Assembly: GCA_030431585.1 (NCBI GenBank)
Contig: JAUIIQ010000001.1
Span: forward strand, 71,878 to 117,856
From: Gammaproteobacteria bacterium
GTDB taxonomy: Bacteria > Pseudomonadota > Gammaproteobacteria > Pseudomonadales > Halieaceae
Direction of reading: 5' to 3'
DNA length: 45,979 bases
In this document: positions 25,635-34,333 of the stretch, one piece after another
Numbering within the stretch: position 1 is the first letter of the stretch
Layout: the number at the start of each line of letters is the position of its first letter
Notes under the pieces: generated by a model
What the model saw: only the letters and a program-made list of their open reading frames with translations
The model's database searches: none
What the model was told of the DNA's origin: nothing
Made by a program: the position numbers and the translations under genes

Positions 25635-26207
25635 TCAGCCCTCAAATGCCTTGCGCGGTGCGGATACACCCGGAGCGTCTGAGCCTTTCAGGTAGGCCAG
25701 CATGGTGTCAGCGTCCGATACTTCGAAGGGATCAGTTGGGCAGTTGTCACCAAAGTCCGGTTCTACAAACATCTTTTCGATCACGCCGTCATCGACGACC
25801 ATGGAGTAGCGCCATGAGCGCATGCCAAAGCCGACGTTGGATTTATCCACCAGCATACCCATCTTGCGGGTGAACTCACCGTTGCCATCAGGCAGCAGGT
25901 AAATTTTTTCGTTGCCGATACTCTTGCCCCACTGAAACATAACGAAGGCATCGTTGACGGATACGCAGACAATTTCGTCCACGCCCAAAGCCTGGAAGTC
26001 GTCGTAGAGTTCTTCATAGCGCGGCAGGTGGTTGGAGGAACAGGTGGGTGTGAAAGCGCCTGGCAGGGAAAACACCACGACTTTCTTGCCAGCGAAGATA
26101 TCGGCGGTGGTTTTGTCTTCCCAACGGTAGGGATTTGGCCCTTCCACGGATTCATCGCGTACGCGGGTCTTGAAGGTAACGTTAGGGACATTTTCTGGGG
26201 TTGGCAT
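25635..26207 (-). CDS. Peroxiredoxin, Prx5/hybrid type without glutaredoxin domain
   Basis: The 190-residue product reduces peroxides with a thiol. The peroxidatic Cys56 lies in [20 protein letters not shown], the Prx5-type active-site motif. Further cysteines occur in [10 protein letters not shown] and [12 protein letters not shown]; the latter is a candidate resolving residue. In many bacteria this group carries a C-terminal glutaredoxin domain; here the chain ends after KAFEG with none, so an external glutathione/glutaredoxin or thioredoxin donor is expected. The ATG at 26207 is chosen over 26210 because AGGAG is 6 bases away rather than 3. The gene is divergent from a Crp/Fnr regulator gene and may be controlled by it. 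Confidence 0.92.
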   Translation of the reverse strand: MPTPENVPNVTFKTRVRDESVEGPNPYRWEDKTTADIFAGKKVVVFSLPGAFTPTCSSNHLPRYEELYDDFQALGVDEIVCVSVNDAFVMFQWGKSIGNEKIYLLPDGNGEFTRKMGMLVDKSNVGFGMRSWRYSMVVDDGVIEKMFVEPDFGDNCPTDPFEVSDADTMLAYLKGSDAPGVSAPRKAFEG

Positions 26208-26405
26208 CATGATCTCCTTGGACCGTGTGAGTGTGGTTATAAAGATAGACAATCAGGTCACCATTATCTAATTAATTGTGCCTATGCTTGCCTGCAGCTT
26301 TTTACTATCGCAATGGCGCTGTTAGTATTGGCCACCTTGCCCGCATAGTGAGTGCTCAGGGAGCATACAGGCTTGTGTTGAGACGTTGTTTACAGGTGCC
26401 ATCCC

Positions 26406-27101
26406 ATGGTTGATATACGCCCACTGGACCTGGTGGCCGATTCTCCCTGGTTCTCCGGGCTGCCGCAGGATGCCCTGCGGCGGCTCGCGGGGTCGGCCTC
26501 TATCCGTCCTTATCCCAGGGGTGGCCAGGTTTATAGTGAGGGTGAGGTCACTACAGAGGTATTTTGCGTGGTGACGGGAAGGCTGCGCCTGGCCATCTCC
26601 AGCAGCGAAGGACACGATTTCGCCGTGGTCGACCTCAGTCACGGGTTCTGGTTTGGTGAACCGGTGCTCGCCAGCAACGCCCCACGTGTGGCAGCTGTGC
26701 AGGCCCTCACCAATGCTGATGTTCTGTGCATCCCGCGGCATACGGTACTGGAGGTGGCAGAGGCCCACCCGCTGATGTACCGCAACCTGTTTCACGACCA
26801 TGTTGCCGCCACGCGCAAGCTTTACGGTCTTTTGGGGGGCATGCTGTTCTATCCGTTGCGTGCCCGCGTGGCATCGAGGCTGCTCAGTTTTGCCGAAGAA
26901 TATGGCGTGGCCGAAGAGGATGGCACGCGCATCGACATCCGGTTGACCCAGTACGACCTGGCCCAGTTGGCGCTGGGATCACGCCAGCGGGTGAACAAGG
27001 TGTTGCGCACGTTTACTGAGCAGGGGCTGATCGAGACTCGCGATGACAGAGTGATTGTGCTGGATCGGGAGGCGCTGGCGGCGGAAGTCGAACCGGGTTG
27101 A
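26406..27101 (+). CDS. Crp/Fnr family transcriptional regulator
   Basis: The 231-residue product has an N-terminal cyclic-nucleotide-binding-like beta-barrel (about 20-120; GGQVYSEGEVTTEVFCVVTG, then FWFGEPVLASNAPRVAAVQA), a dimer helix (about 125-150) and a C-terminal winged helix-turn-helix. The recognition region is LTQYDLAQLALGSRQRVNKVL (about 180-200). It lacks the N-terminal cysteine cluster of true FNR, so it is not an oxygen-sensing [4Fe-4S] FNR; its signal is unknown. It is divergent from the peroxiredoxin gene with a 198-bp gap and 79 bp upstream of the MaoC gene. Control of either neighbour is possible but not shown by a clear operator. Confidence 0.92.
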   Translation: MVDIRPLDLVADSPWFSGLPQDALRRLAGSASIRPYPRGGQVYSEGEVTTEVFCVVTGRLRLAISSSEGHDFAVVDLSHGFWFGEPVLASNAPRVAAVQALTNADVLCIPRHTVLEVAEAHPLMYRNLFHDHVAATRKLYGLLGGMLFYPLRARVASRLLSFAEEYGVAEEDGTRIDIRLTQYDLAQLALGSRQRVNKVLRTFTEQGLIETRDDRVIVLDREALAAEVEPG

Positions 27102-27180
27102 TGTCGCGCAGGTGACAGCGGCCAACCGGTGGTGTTGCTAGGATGCTCTTCCCGTCAGCAAAATCAGCCCGGAGCATACT

Positions 27181-27645
27181 ATGGCAATTAGAATTGTACC
27201 CAAAGACGAACTGGTCAACGAGATAGGCAAGAAGTTTGATCCAGGCGAGTGGGTGACGCTGGACCAGGACCGCATCAACGCTTTCGCTGACTGCACAGAA
27301 GATCATCAATTTATTCATATCGACGAGGAAAAAGCCCGGGAGACCCCGTTCGGGGGCACCATTGCGCACGGCTTTCTGACCCTCTCCATGCTGGTGAAGA
27401 TGGTTGAAGGTATTGGCGTGGCGCCTGAAAACGTGGTGATGGGAATTAACTATGGCTTTGACAAAGTCCGCTTCCTGGCGCCAGTCCGTGCCGGCAAGAG
27501 AGTCCGTGCCCACGTGGAAGTACTGGATGTGAGCACCAAGGACGGCAGCCGATTCCTGATCAAGCAGGGTATCTCGGTGGAGATTGAAGATGAAGAAACA
27601 CCGGCATTGGTTGCAGAGTGGTTGTCGATGGTTGTCGCCGGCTGA
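27181..27645 (+). CDS. MaoC/NodN family (R)-specific enoyl-CoA hydratase-like dehydratase
   Basis: The 154-residue hot-dog-fold product resembles NodN/MaoC hydratases. The catalytic Asp/His pair lies in AFADCTEDHQFIHID (about 34-49; D...H of the hydratase-2 motif), followed by FGGTIAHGFLTLSML with the oxyanion-forming Gly/His region. Such enzymes hydrate trans-2-enoyl-CoA to (R)-3-hydroxyacyl-CoA, or act on related acyl-CoA. GGAG a few bases upstream supports the ATG at 27181. It precedes an MFE2-like (R)-3-hydroxyacyl-CoA dehydrogenase-type SDR by 64 bp, and the pair would do two successive steps. The acyl chain is unknown. Confidence 0.88.
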   Translation: MAIRIVPKDELVNEIGKKFDPGEWVTLDQDRINAFADCTEDHQFIHIDEEKARETPFGGTIAHGFLTLSMLVKMVEGIGVAPENVVMGINYGFDKVRFLAPVRAGKRVRAHVEVLDVSTKDGSRFLIKQGISVEIEDEETPALVAEWLSMVVAG

Positions 27646-27654
27646 ACACCGGAT

Positions 27655-27675
27655 TGCGCGCTTCAAGGGCGCGCA
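27655..27675 (+). promoter_or_regulatory. Intercistronic hairpin between MaoC and SDR genes
   Basis: TGCGCGC and GCGCGCA form a 7-bp perfect G/C stem with a 7-nt loop, 9 bp after the MaoC stop. There is no T-run, so it is more likely an mRNA-stabilising or processing structure than a terminator. Confidence 0.45.
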
Positions 27676-27709
27676 GGCCTCTCAGTAGACTCAATGAAAG
27701 GAGAAGAAC

Positions 27710-28630
27710 ATGTCTATTCGCTATGACGGCAAGGTCGCGATTGTTACCGGTTCCGGTCAGGGCCTGGGCCGCAGTCACGCAATTGAGCTGGCCAAGCGTG
27801 GTGCCAGGGTGGTGGTTAACGACCTTGGCGGCAATGTGGATGGCTCGGGCGGGGGTTCTGAAGCCGCGCTCGCAGTGGTCGCCGAGATTCAGGCCGCCGG
27901 AGGTGAGGCTATCGCCAATGGCGCCAATGTAGCGGATTACGCGCAGGTGGAAGCCATGGTCAAGCAGGCGATGGATGAGTGGGGTCGGGTAGACATACTT
28001 GTCAACAACGCCGGTATCCTTCGCGACAAAAGCTTCGCCAAAGGTTCGCTGGAGGATTTTCGCCTGGTGTTGGATGTACACCTGATGGGCACGGTGAATT
28101 GCACCAAAGCCTGCTGGGATATCATGCGTGAGCAGGCTTATGGCCGCGTCGTGGTCACCACCTCCTCGTCGGGCCTGTACGGTAATTTCGGCCAGACCAA
28201 TTACGGCGCTGCCAAGATGGGTGTTATCGGCCTGATGAACACGCTGGTACAGGAAGGCGCGAAGTACAATATTCGCGTCAACGCGCTGGCGCCCACCGCT
28301 GGAACACGCATGACCGAGGGCTTGATACCCGAAGAAGCCTTTGCATTGCTGACCCCCGAGACAGTAACACCGGCTGTACTTTACCTGGTCAGCGAGGATG
28401 CCCCCAACAAGACCATTATGTGCGCCGGCGCGGGTGCTTACGCCGTCGCCAAAATTATCGAAACCGACGGCACCTGGTTGTCGCCGGAGGAGCAGACCCC
28501 GGAAGGAATTGCCGCACACTGGGATGCCATTACGTCAGCGCAGGGTGAGACTCAGCCAGAGGCGGGCTTTGAACAGACAGTGAAGATGACCGGGAAAGCG
28601 ATGGCAGGTCTGGGTATCGCCAGGGACTAG
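27710..28630 (+). CDS. SDR related to peroxisomal MFE2 (R)-3-hydroxyacyl-CoA dehydrogenases
   Basis: The 306-residue product has the glycine motif TGSGQGLG (13-20) and the long VVVNDLGGNVDGSGGGS insertion after beta-2 that marks MFE2/HSD17B4-type SDRs. Also present are NNAG (99-102), catalytic Ser near 152-154 and Tyr165-x3-Lys169 (YGAAK). It lacks the fused hydratase-2 and sterol-carrier domains of eukaryotic MFE2; the separate MaoC gene just upstream may supply the hydratase step. It would oxidise a (3R)-hydroxyacyl-CoA with NAD+. AAAGGAGAAG precedes the ATG at 27710. The C-terminal 60 residues (EEQTPEGIAAHWDAITSAQG) are normal for this subgroup. Confidence 0.92.
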   Translation: MSIRYDGKVAIVTGSGQGLGRSHAIELAKRGARVVVNDLGGNVDGSGGGSEAALAVVAEIQAAGGEAIANGANVADYAQVEAMVKQAMDEWGRVDILVNNAGILRDKSFAKGSLEDFRLVLDVHLMGTVNCTKACWDIMREQAYGRVVVTTSSSGLYGNFGQTNYGAAKMGVIGLMNTLVQEGAKYNIRVNALAPTAGTRMTEGLIPEEAFALLTPETVTPAVLYLVSEDAPNKTIMCAGAGAYAVAKIIETDGTWLSPEEQTPEGIAAHWDAITSAQGETQPEAGFEQTVKMTGKAMAGLGIARD

Positions 28631-28683
28631 CCGGGGCCGTTCGGACCGGTGTTGACAGTGCGCAAATTACAGGAGAACAAGAA

Positions 28684-29661
28684 ATGAAAGCAGTTGTATG
28701 CAAGGAGTTGGGCCTGCCCGACAAACTGGAACTGGTCACGGACTGGCCCGAACCCACACCGGGCGATCACGATGTGGTAGTGGAGGTGAAAGCCGCCGGC
28801 CTGAACTTTCCCGATGTGTTGATGATTCAGGGCAAGTACCAACACCAGCCGGAAATGCCGTTCATCCCCGGCGGTGAATGTGCCGGTATCGTCAAGGCTG
28901 TGGGTAGCAAAGTGGTGCGTTACCAACCCGGGGACAAGGTGATTGCAGCGGCCGGCACAGGTGCTTTCAGCGAACAGGTTGTGGCCAATGAATTCGGTGT
29001 GTTCGCGATGCCCGAGGCACTGAGTTTTGAGCAGGCGGCGGGTGTGTGCATTACTTATTTCACCTCGTACTACGCGTTGAAGCAGAGGGCCAATATTCAG
29101 CCGGGGGAGACCCTGTTAGTGCTGGGCGCTGCCGGCGGTGTTGGCTCTACGGCGGTGGAATTGGGCAAGTTGATGGGCGCGAAAGTTATTGCGGCGGCCA
29201 GTTCGCAGGAGAAGCTGGAGCTGTGCAAGAAATTGGGTGCCGATGAGTTGATCAATTACAGTGAAGTGTCCCTGAAGGACGCCGTACGTGAGCTCACAGA
29301 TGGCAAGGGTGTGGACGTCATCTATGACCCTGTAGGCGGTGACTACTCGGAACCCGCGGTGCGCAGCATGGCCTGGAACGGACGCTACCTGGTGATCGGT
29401 TTTGCCAGTGGTCCTATTCCCTCTATCCCGCTGAACCTGGCACTGCTGAAAGGCTGCTCGATTGTCGGCGTTTTCTGGGGGCGATTCGCCGGCGAGCAGA
29501 GCGATGTGCAGATGAAGAACGTGGAAGAGCTCTGGACACTCTTCGATGAAGGCAAGCTCAACCCGGTGGTAACAGATTGCTTCCCGCTGGAACAGTATGA
29601 GGAAGCATTCAATTGCCTCATCGACCGCAAGGCCCGCGGTAAGGTGATTCTCACCACCTGA
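28684..29661 (+). CDS. Zinc-free NADPH:quinone oxidoreductase-type MDR protein
   Basis: The 325-residue product belongs to the medium-chain dehydrogenase/reductase family. It has an N-terminal GroES-like domain (LNFPDVLMIQGKYQHQPEMP) and a Rossmann domain with LVLGAAGGVGSTAVELGKL near 145-163. No catalytic zinc cysteine/histidine ligands are seen, which places it with quinone oxidoreductases and acryloyl/crotonyl reductase-like enzymes rather than alcohol dehydrogenases. AGGAG lies just before the ATG at 28684. It sits between the MFE2-like SDR and an acyl-CoA dehydrogenase, so reduction of an enoyl-CoA-like or quinone intermediate in the same route is plausible but unproven. Confidence 0.9.
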   Translation: MKAVVCKELGLPDKLELVTDWPEPTPGDHDVVVEVKAAGLNFPDVLMIQGKYQHQPEMPFIPGGECAGIVKAVGSKVVRYQPGDKVIAAAGTGAFSEQVVANEFGVFAMPEALSFEQAAGVCITYFTSYYALKQRANIQPGETLLVLGAAGGVGSTAVELGKLMGAKVIAAASSQEKLELCKKLGADELINYSEVSLKDAVRELTDGKGVDVIYDPVGGDYSEPAVRSMAWNGRYLVIGFASGPIPSIPLNLALLKGCSIVGVFWGRFAGEQSDVQMKNVEELWTLFDEGKLNPVVTDCFPLEQYEEAFNCLIDRKARGKVILTT

Positions 29662-29737
29662 GCCGCTTCGCCCCCGGGCAGTCTCTCGCGGCTGTCCGGT
29701 AGCACGCCTTGCCAAACTGTTTGCCTGAGGATTCTCC

Positions 29738-31543
29738 ATGCCTGCCCCCCTGTTAGACCGTCGTGACCTTGAATTCATGTTGTATGAAGTGTTTGACGTG
29801 GAGGCCAGCCTCTCGCGGGAACGCTACTGTGACCATAACCGGGAAACCATCGACGCGGCGATGGATGTGGCGGAGACTGTCGCCGAAAAGTACTTCCTGC
29901 CCTACCGGCAGAAGATAGATACCCATCAGCCTACCTTCGATGGCAAGCAGGTGCAGATGATCCCCGAGATCAGGCAAGCCAATGATGCCGTAATCCAGGC
30001 CGGGCTGGCTTCACCGGGCGCAGACTACGAGGTGGGCGGTATGCAACTGCCGGCACTGGCTGCGTCCGCGGTGTTCGCCTACCTCAATGCGGCGGGCAGT
30101 ACAGCCATGGGATACATAGGCCTGACCAATGCCAACGCCAACCTGATCGATGCCCATGGCACAGACGAACAGAAAACCAGGTGGGTACTGCCCCAGCGCA
30201 GCGGCCGCTTTGCCGGCACCATGGCCATGAGCGAACCCGGTGCCGGCTCCAGTCTTGCTGATCTCACTACGACAGCCGTGCCCCATGACGACGGCAGTTA
30301 CCGCATAAGCGGCAATAAAATCTGGATATCCGGCGGCGATCACGAGCTGACAGAAAATATTGTGCACCTGGTGCTCGCCAGGGTGAAGGGCGCGCCCAAA
30401 GGTGTTAAGGGTATATCGCTGTTTATTGTGCCCAAGTTTCTGGTCAATGAAGACGGCAGCCTTGGCGAGCGCAACGATGTCACGCTGGCGGGGCTGTTTC
30501 ATAAGATGGGGGGGCGCGGACAAACCTCCACAGCGCTGAATTTTGGTGAAAACGGCGGTGCAGTCGGTTACCTGGTGGGTGAAGAGAACCGCGGCCTGAT
30601 GTACATGTTCCACATGATGAACGAGGCGCGGATAATGGTGGGTACCATGGCGGCCACTACCGCCTTGTGTGGTTATCAGTACTCGCTTGACTACGCCAGG
30701 GAAAGACCTCAGGGCCGATTACCTTCGGCCAAGGACCCGTTGTCGCCGCCGGTCAATATTATTGAGCACGCAGATGTAAAACGCATGTTGCTGGCGCAGA
30801 AAGCGTATGCCGAAGGCGCCTATGCCCTGTGCTTGCTCGGCAACCAACTGGTTGATGATGAGCACACCGCACCCACCGACGAGCAACGCGCCCAGGCGCA
30901 TGAGCTCCTGGATTTCCTTACGCCTGTTATCAAGAGCTGGCCGTCTGAATACGGTCCCAAAGCCAATTCCTACGCTATTCAGGTGCTTGGTGGGGCAGGC
31001 TATGTCAACGAACACCCGGTAGAGATGATGTACCGCGACAATCGGCTCAACCCCATTCACGAGGGCACCACCGGGATTCAGTCTCTGGACCTGCTGGCGC
31101 GTAAAGTGCCGCAGAATAATATGGCTGGATATCGCGCCTGCCTGCAGGCGATAGGTGCAACCATTGCCAGCGCCAGGCAATTGGCAGAGCTGGCTGATTG
31201 TGCCACCGAGTTGGAGAACTCGGTGGCCACCCTGAGCAGAACCACGGACGTCCTGATGTCAGCCATGCTGGAGAAGGATATAGACCTGGTGCTGGCGAAC
31301 TCAGTGAAGTATCTGGATCTGTTTGGCCACGTGGTGATTGCCTGGATGTGGCTGAAGCAGGGCATCGTCGCGGCGAATGCGCTGGCGGCGCAGCCCCACG
31401 AATCAGATGTCGCCTTTTATCGGGGTAAGCTGCAGGCCATGCGCTATTTCTTCCGCTATGAATTGCCAGAGACTGAGGTGTGGGCAGCGCTGCTCATGCG
31501 TCTGGACGACACCTGTCTGGGCATGCAGAACGACTGGTTCTGA
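29738..31543 (+). CDS. Acyl-CoA dehydrogenase (long, C-terminally extended type)
   Basis: The 601-residue FAD enzyme oxidises an acyl-CoA to trans-2-enoyl-CoA. FAD/substrate blocks are GTMAMSEPGAGSSLADLTT (about 164-182) and KIWISGGDHELTEN. The catalytic-base Glu442 lies in NPIHEGTTGIQSLDL. The length, about 200 residues more than short-chain enzymes, and the extra C-terminal helical domain (from about 460) match the DmdC/FadE5-like subgroup, whose members act on medium/long or unusual acyl groups, including methylmercaptopropionyl-CoA. The substrate is not evident. It follows the MDR gene by 76 bp and faces the convergent dehalogenase gene 18 bp away. Confidence 0.93.
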   Translation: MPAPLLDRRDLEFMLYEVFDVEASLSRERYCDHNRETIDAAMDVAETVAEKYFLPYRQKIDTHQPTFDGKQVQMIPEIRQANDAVIQAGLASPGADYEVGGMQLPALAASAVFAYLNAAGSTAMGYIGLTNANANLIDAHGTDEQKTRWVLPQRSGRFAGTMAMSEPGAGSSLADLTTTAVPHDDGSYRISGNKIWISGGDHELTENIVHLVLARVKGAPKGVKGISLFIVPKFLVNEDGSLGERNDVTLAGLFHKMGGRGQTSTALNFGENGGAVGYLVGEENRGLMYMFHMMNEARIMVGTMAATTALCGYQYSLDYARERPQGRLPSAKDPLSPPVNIIEHADVKRMLLAQKAYAEGAYALCLLGNQLVDDEHTAPTDEQRAQAHELLDFLTPVIKSWPSEYGPKANSYAIQVLGGAGYVNEHPVEMMYRDNRLNPIHEGTTGIQSLDLLARKVPQNNMAGYRACLQAIGATIASARQLAELADCATELENSVATLSRTTDVLMSAMLEKDIDLVLANSVKYLDLFGHVVIAWMWLKQGIVAANALAAQPHESDVAFYRGKLQAMRYFFRYELPETEVWAALLMRLDDTCLGMQNDWF

Positions 31544-31561
31544 CTCCGCGTAGCGGGCTTC

Positions 31562-32479
31562 TCAGGCTTTGCGTGGGTTGCTGGCGATAAACGCATTTAC
31601 CACCTCAGCGAGGGTCTCGCCCTGGTCTTCCTGCAGAAAATGGCCGCCATTTTCAATTATGGTGTGGGCTTGCCCCTGGCAACCGGGTATCAGTTTCTGC
31701 ATTACCGCATCACCACCGGCGGTGATCGGGTCGGAATCACTGAATGCGGTGAGGAAGGGCTTCTCCCATTTCGCCAGCACGTCCCAGGCAGCACGGTTGG
31801 GCTTGCAGGCCGGGTCATCGGGTGTTGCCGGCACGAGCATGGGAAACTGACGCGCGCCTTCCTTGTACGTTTCGTCAGGAAAGGGTGCGTCATAGCCGCG
31901 CAGGGTGTCGGCGTCCAGCTCGGTTGTGGTGGCACCATTGATGATGTTTGCCACCGGAAATTCGGGGACCTGCTGGGAGAAGTTGCGCCAGTCAATGAAA
32001 GCCTGCCCGAGGTCATGCTCCCCGGTAGGCAGCATGGTGTTGGCGGCTACAATACGCGCAAACCGTCTCGTGTTTGTCGCCGCCAGACGCAAGCCGATCA
32101 GGCCGCCCCAATCCTGGCAGACCAGTGTGATGTGGTGTAAGTCCAGCTGATCCAGAACCGCCTGCATCCAGTCTACATGTCGTTGATAGGTATAGTCTTC
32201 ACGCCGGCTGGGTTTGTCGGAACGGCCAAATCCGGGCAGGTCAGGCGCAATAACCCGATTCCCTGCAGATACCAGCACCGGGATCATTTTTCGGTAGAGA
32301 AAGCTCCAGGAAGGCTCGCCGTGCAGCAGCAGAACCGGGTCTGCACCCGCGGGACCCTCGTCGAGGTAGTGCACACGCAACTCGCCGCCCTCGCTGTCGT
32401 CAACCAGCAGGTAGTTGGGCTTGAAGGGGTAGCCGGAAAGGTTCTCGAAGCGTTCGTCTGGCGTGCGTAGATGCTGCAT
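31562..32479 (-). CDS. dhlA: Haloalkane dehalogenase, subfamily I (DhlA-like)
   Basis: The 305-residue alpha/beta hydrolase shows the HLD-I pattern: LLHGEPSWSFLYRKM (E55 and W58 near the oxyanion hole) and nucleophile Asp123 with halide-binding Trp124 in LVCQDWGGLIG. A probable catalytic Asp250 (FSDSDPIT) and His280 (ENGGHFLQED) complete the set. The positions track those of DhlA (Asp124, Trp125, Glu56) to within one residue. The enzyme hydrolyses a carbon-halogen bond to an alcohol and halide. The start at 32479 has AAGGG upstream; the open frame runs on to 33169 but that part is antisense to another gene. It is convergent with the acyl-CoA dehydrogenase gene. The natural substrate is unknown; the gene symbol marks the subfamily, not proven orthology. 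Confidence 0.88.
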   Translation of the reverse strand: MQHLRTPDERFENLSGYPFKPNYLLVDDSEGGELRVHYLDEGPAGADPVLLLHGEPSWSFLYRKMIPVLVSAGNRVIAPDLPGFGRSDKPSRREDYTYQRHVDWMQAVLDQLDLHHITLVCQDWGGLIGLRLAATNTRRFARIVAANTMLPTGEHDLGQAFIDWRNFSQQVPEFPVANIINGATTTELDADTLRGYDAPFPDETYKEGARQFPMLVPATPDDPACKPNRAAWDVLAKWEKPFLTAFSDSDPITAGGDAVMQKLIPGCQGQAHTIIENGGHFLQEDQGETLAEVVNAFIASNPRKA

Positions 32480-32728
32480 GGTTTGTCCCTTTGGGTTGCT
32501 GTGGCAGTTGCAACGGCTCACGGCTGTTAGCTCACCGGGGCCGATGCTGGTAACAGCATAGCTTATGAATCCGCCTGTGGTGAATGTTAGACTGTGCGAT
32601 TCGGGATCAGCTCCCGGCAGGAGTGCCGCCTGGCCCGAGGCAGGCGCTAACGTCAACGTCCTGGTTTCGGCGCAGGATCGGGCATTCATCAATGCCGGCA
32701 GGGGTATTGCCGGCTGCGCGGAGTAAGT

Positions 32729-33766
32729 GTGGTAACAACGAGGCTTGTAATACATTCCGGAGGGCATAAAACGGGTTCCTCGGCGATACAGCGCTATCTG
32801 TTCCAGCAGCGAGAGCAGCTCGGTGACGCCATCTACCTGCACCGGGACACGGCAAACTCGTCCCTGTGGATGCTGCATGCTTTCAAGCGTGACCTTGCTG
32901 AACTGCCTGCTTTTCGTCACCTGCAATTGACAGAGACTGACGTATGCGAGCTGCGTGAACGTGCCCGGGAGAGGCTGCACAGTCTTGCAATGCAGTGCCA
33001 GGCATCGTTGGCCGTGCTGTCTGCCGAGGCAATCGCATCGTTTTCCCTGGGCGAGCTGAACGAGATGAAGTCCTTCCTGGCACCGTTGTTTTCCCGTGTG
33101 GAGATTCACCAGTACTTTCGCCCCATGAAGTCGCGCATGGAGAGCGCTTATCAGGAGCGTCTGAAACACCGGTTTGCTTCACTGGAAAAGAAATTTCACC
33201 TGGGCTACAACCGCAGAATAGAGCTGCTGGATGAAATTTTTGGACGTGAGAACGTCAATATCCACAAGTACGACGCGACGGAGTTTCCCGGGGGGGATGT
33301 GGTAGCGCACTTTCTGAGTGCTCTGGATCTGCCTGTGGAGCAGTCTGCTTTAAGTCAGTCATACAATGAGGGACTGTCTCTGCCCGCGGTACAACTGCTT
33401 TATGTTTATCGCAAATTCAATCCCAGCCTGACACCCGCTGACCGGGCCATTGTGAAACAGCTCTCGCACATGCCTGGCGATCCATTTCGTTTCCACAGTG
33501 CGCTGTACCACGAACTGTTGGCGAATGGGCCAAATGCGGTGTTTCTGTTTGAGCAGCGTGTGGGGTTTTCTATCACCGAGAACCTCACTGCAGACGACGC
33601 GATTGGTATTCGCAGCGAACAGGACCTGGCTGAGATTCCGCAGCAGTCACTGCGTTGGTTGAGTGACACGCTCAGTCGCCCTGGGGGGACGACGGTTGTA
33701 CCGCCAGCGGATGCCGACCTGTCGGCAGTCGCTGCCCTGGTGGCCAGCTTACACGAGCCGGGGTGA
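32729..33766 (+). CDS. P-loop sulfotransferase-like protein
   Basis: The 345-residue product starts with a GTG (GGAG 5 bases upstream) and opens RLVIHSGGHKTGSSAIQRYL, a 5'-phosphosulfate-binding loop of the sulfotransferase-like P-loop type (HxGxxKTGSSxIQ). A second block FSRVEIHQYFRPMKSRMESAY (about 124-144) resembles the 3'-phosphate-binding strand-helix region with an Arg and Ser. The rest is helical with no other clear motif. Such proteins transfer sulfate from PAPS to carbohydrates or lipids, or have lost activity. No capsule or polysaccharide genes are nearby. The stop is 3 bp from the convergent retropepsin-like gene. Its function is not established. Confidence 0.75.
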   Translation: MVTTRLVIHSGGHKTGSSAIQRYLFQQREQLGDAIYLHRDTANSSLWMLHAFKRDLAELPAFRHLQLTETDVCELRERARERLHSLAMQCQASLAVLSAEAIASFSLGELNEMKSFLAPLFSRVEIHQYFRPMKSRMESAYQERLKHRFASLEKKFHLGYNRRIELLDEIFGRENVNIHKYDATEFPGGDVVAHFLSALDLPVEQSALSQSYNEGLSLPAVQLLYVYRKFNPSLTPADRAIVKQLSHMPGDPFRFHSALYHELLANGPNAVFLFEQRVGFSITENLTADDAIGIRSEQDLAEIPQQSLRWLSDTLSRPGGTTVVPPADADLSAVAALVASLHEPG

Positions 33767-33769
33767 ACC

Positions 33770-34309
33770 TCAGGAAGCGGGGGCGTGCTGGCGAAGTATC
33801 AGCGTATCGCCACGCTGGGTGAACTCAATGTGTTTCAGGAAAGACATTCCCAGCAGTACTTCCTCTATTCCCATGCCGGGCGCTATGCCCGCCTGCACGT
33901 CGCTCAGGGCGATATCGCCCACCGCAACCGAATCCAGCCGGGCGGCGTAGCTAACGGCGGTGCCGTTCGCTGTCTGGGTGCGGTAGGCGCGGCCCCGCGG
34001 TATGCCCAGTCGCCTGGCAACCGCGTCGGGAATGGCGACGCCGGTGGCGCCGGTATCCAGCATGAAGGTGACGGGTTGTCCGTTTATTTCACCGCTGGTG
34101 ACGTAGTGGCCAAAGCGGTTGCGCTGCAGCACGACCTCGCGAACCCCCGCCTCTGTATAACGGGTCTGCAACTGCTGATTGGGGTTGAACTGGCGTTCGA
34201 GCACATCGCCGAAGAACACCGCGCCCAGCGCCAGCAGCGTGAGCCAGGCCAGAACCATCATGCCCACGCCCATGCGCTTTTGTGCCTTTAAAGGTTCTGC
34301 CGGTTCCAC
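33770..34309 (-). CDS. Retropepsin-like aspartic protease, membrane-anchored
   Basis: The 179-residue product has an N-terminal membrane anchor (GMMVLAWLTLLALGAVFFG, about 16-34) followed by a single aspartic-protease half-domain. The active-site motif is Asp85-Thr-Gly in TFMLDTGATGVAIPD, with a second hydrophobic-hydrophobic-Gly block (VLLGMSFLKHIEF) near the C-terminus. This matches the bacterial TIGR02281/retropepsin-like family, active as a homodimer with the domain in the periplasm. The substrate is unknown. The gene lies 24 bp downstream of a GST gene on the same strand and is convergent with the sulfotransferase-like gene. Confidence 0.9.
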   Translation of the reverse strand: MEPAEPLKAQKRMGVGMMVLAWLTLLALGAVFFGDVLERQFNPNQQLQTRYTEAGVREVVLQRNRFGHYVTSGEINGQPVTFMLDTGATGVAIPDAVARRLGIPRGRAYRTQTANGTAVSYAARLDSVAVGDIALSDVQAGIAPGMGIEEVLLGMSFLKHIEFTQRGDTLILRQHAPAS

Positions 34310-34333
34310 GTGCTGTATCGTCAGGCCTGTTCG

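Noticed and set aside
26211-26405. OxyR- or FNR-type operator between the peroxiredoxin and Crp/Fnr genes
   Set aside because: An imperfect ATAG-ACAAT/ATTGT-GCCTAT dyad is present, but its spacing does not match a known operator.
26406-27101. True oxygen-sensing FNR
   Set aside because: The N-terminal cysteine cluster needed for an iron-sulfur centre is absent; only isolated cysteines are seen.
32480-33169. N-terminal extension of the dehalogenase frame to 535 codons
   Set aside because: The extra part is antisense to the sulfotransferase-like gene. The dehalogenase start at 32479 has its own ribosome-binding site and matches family length.
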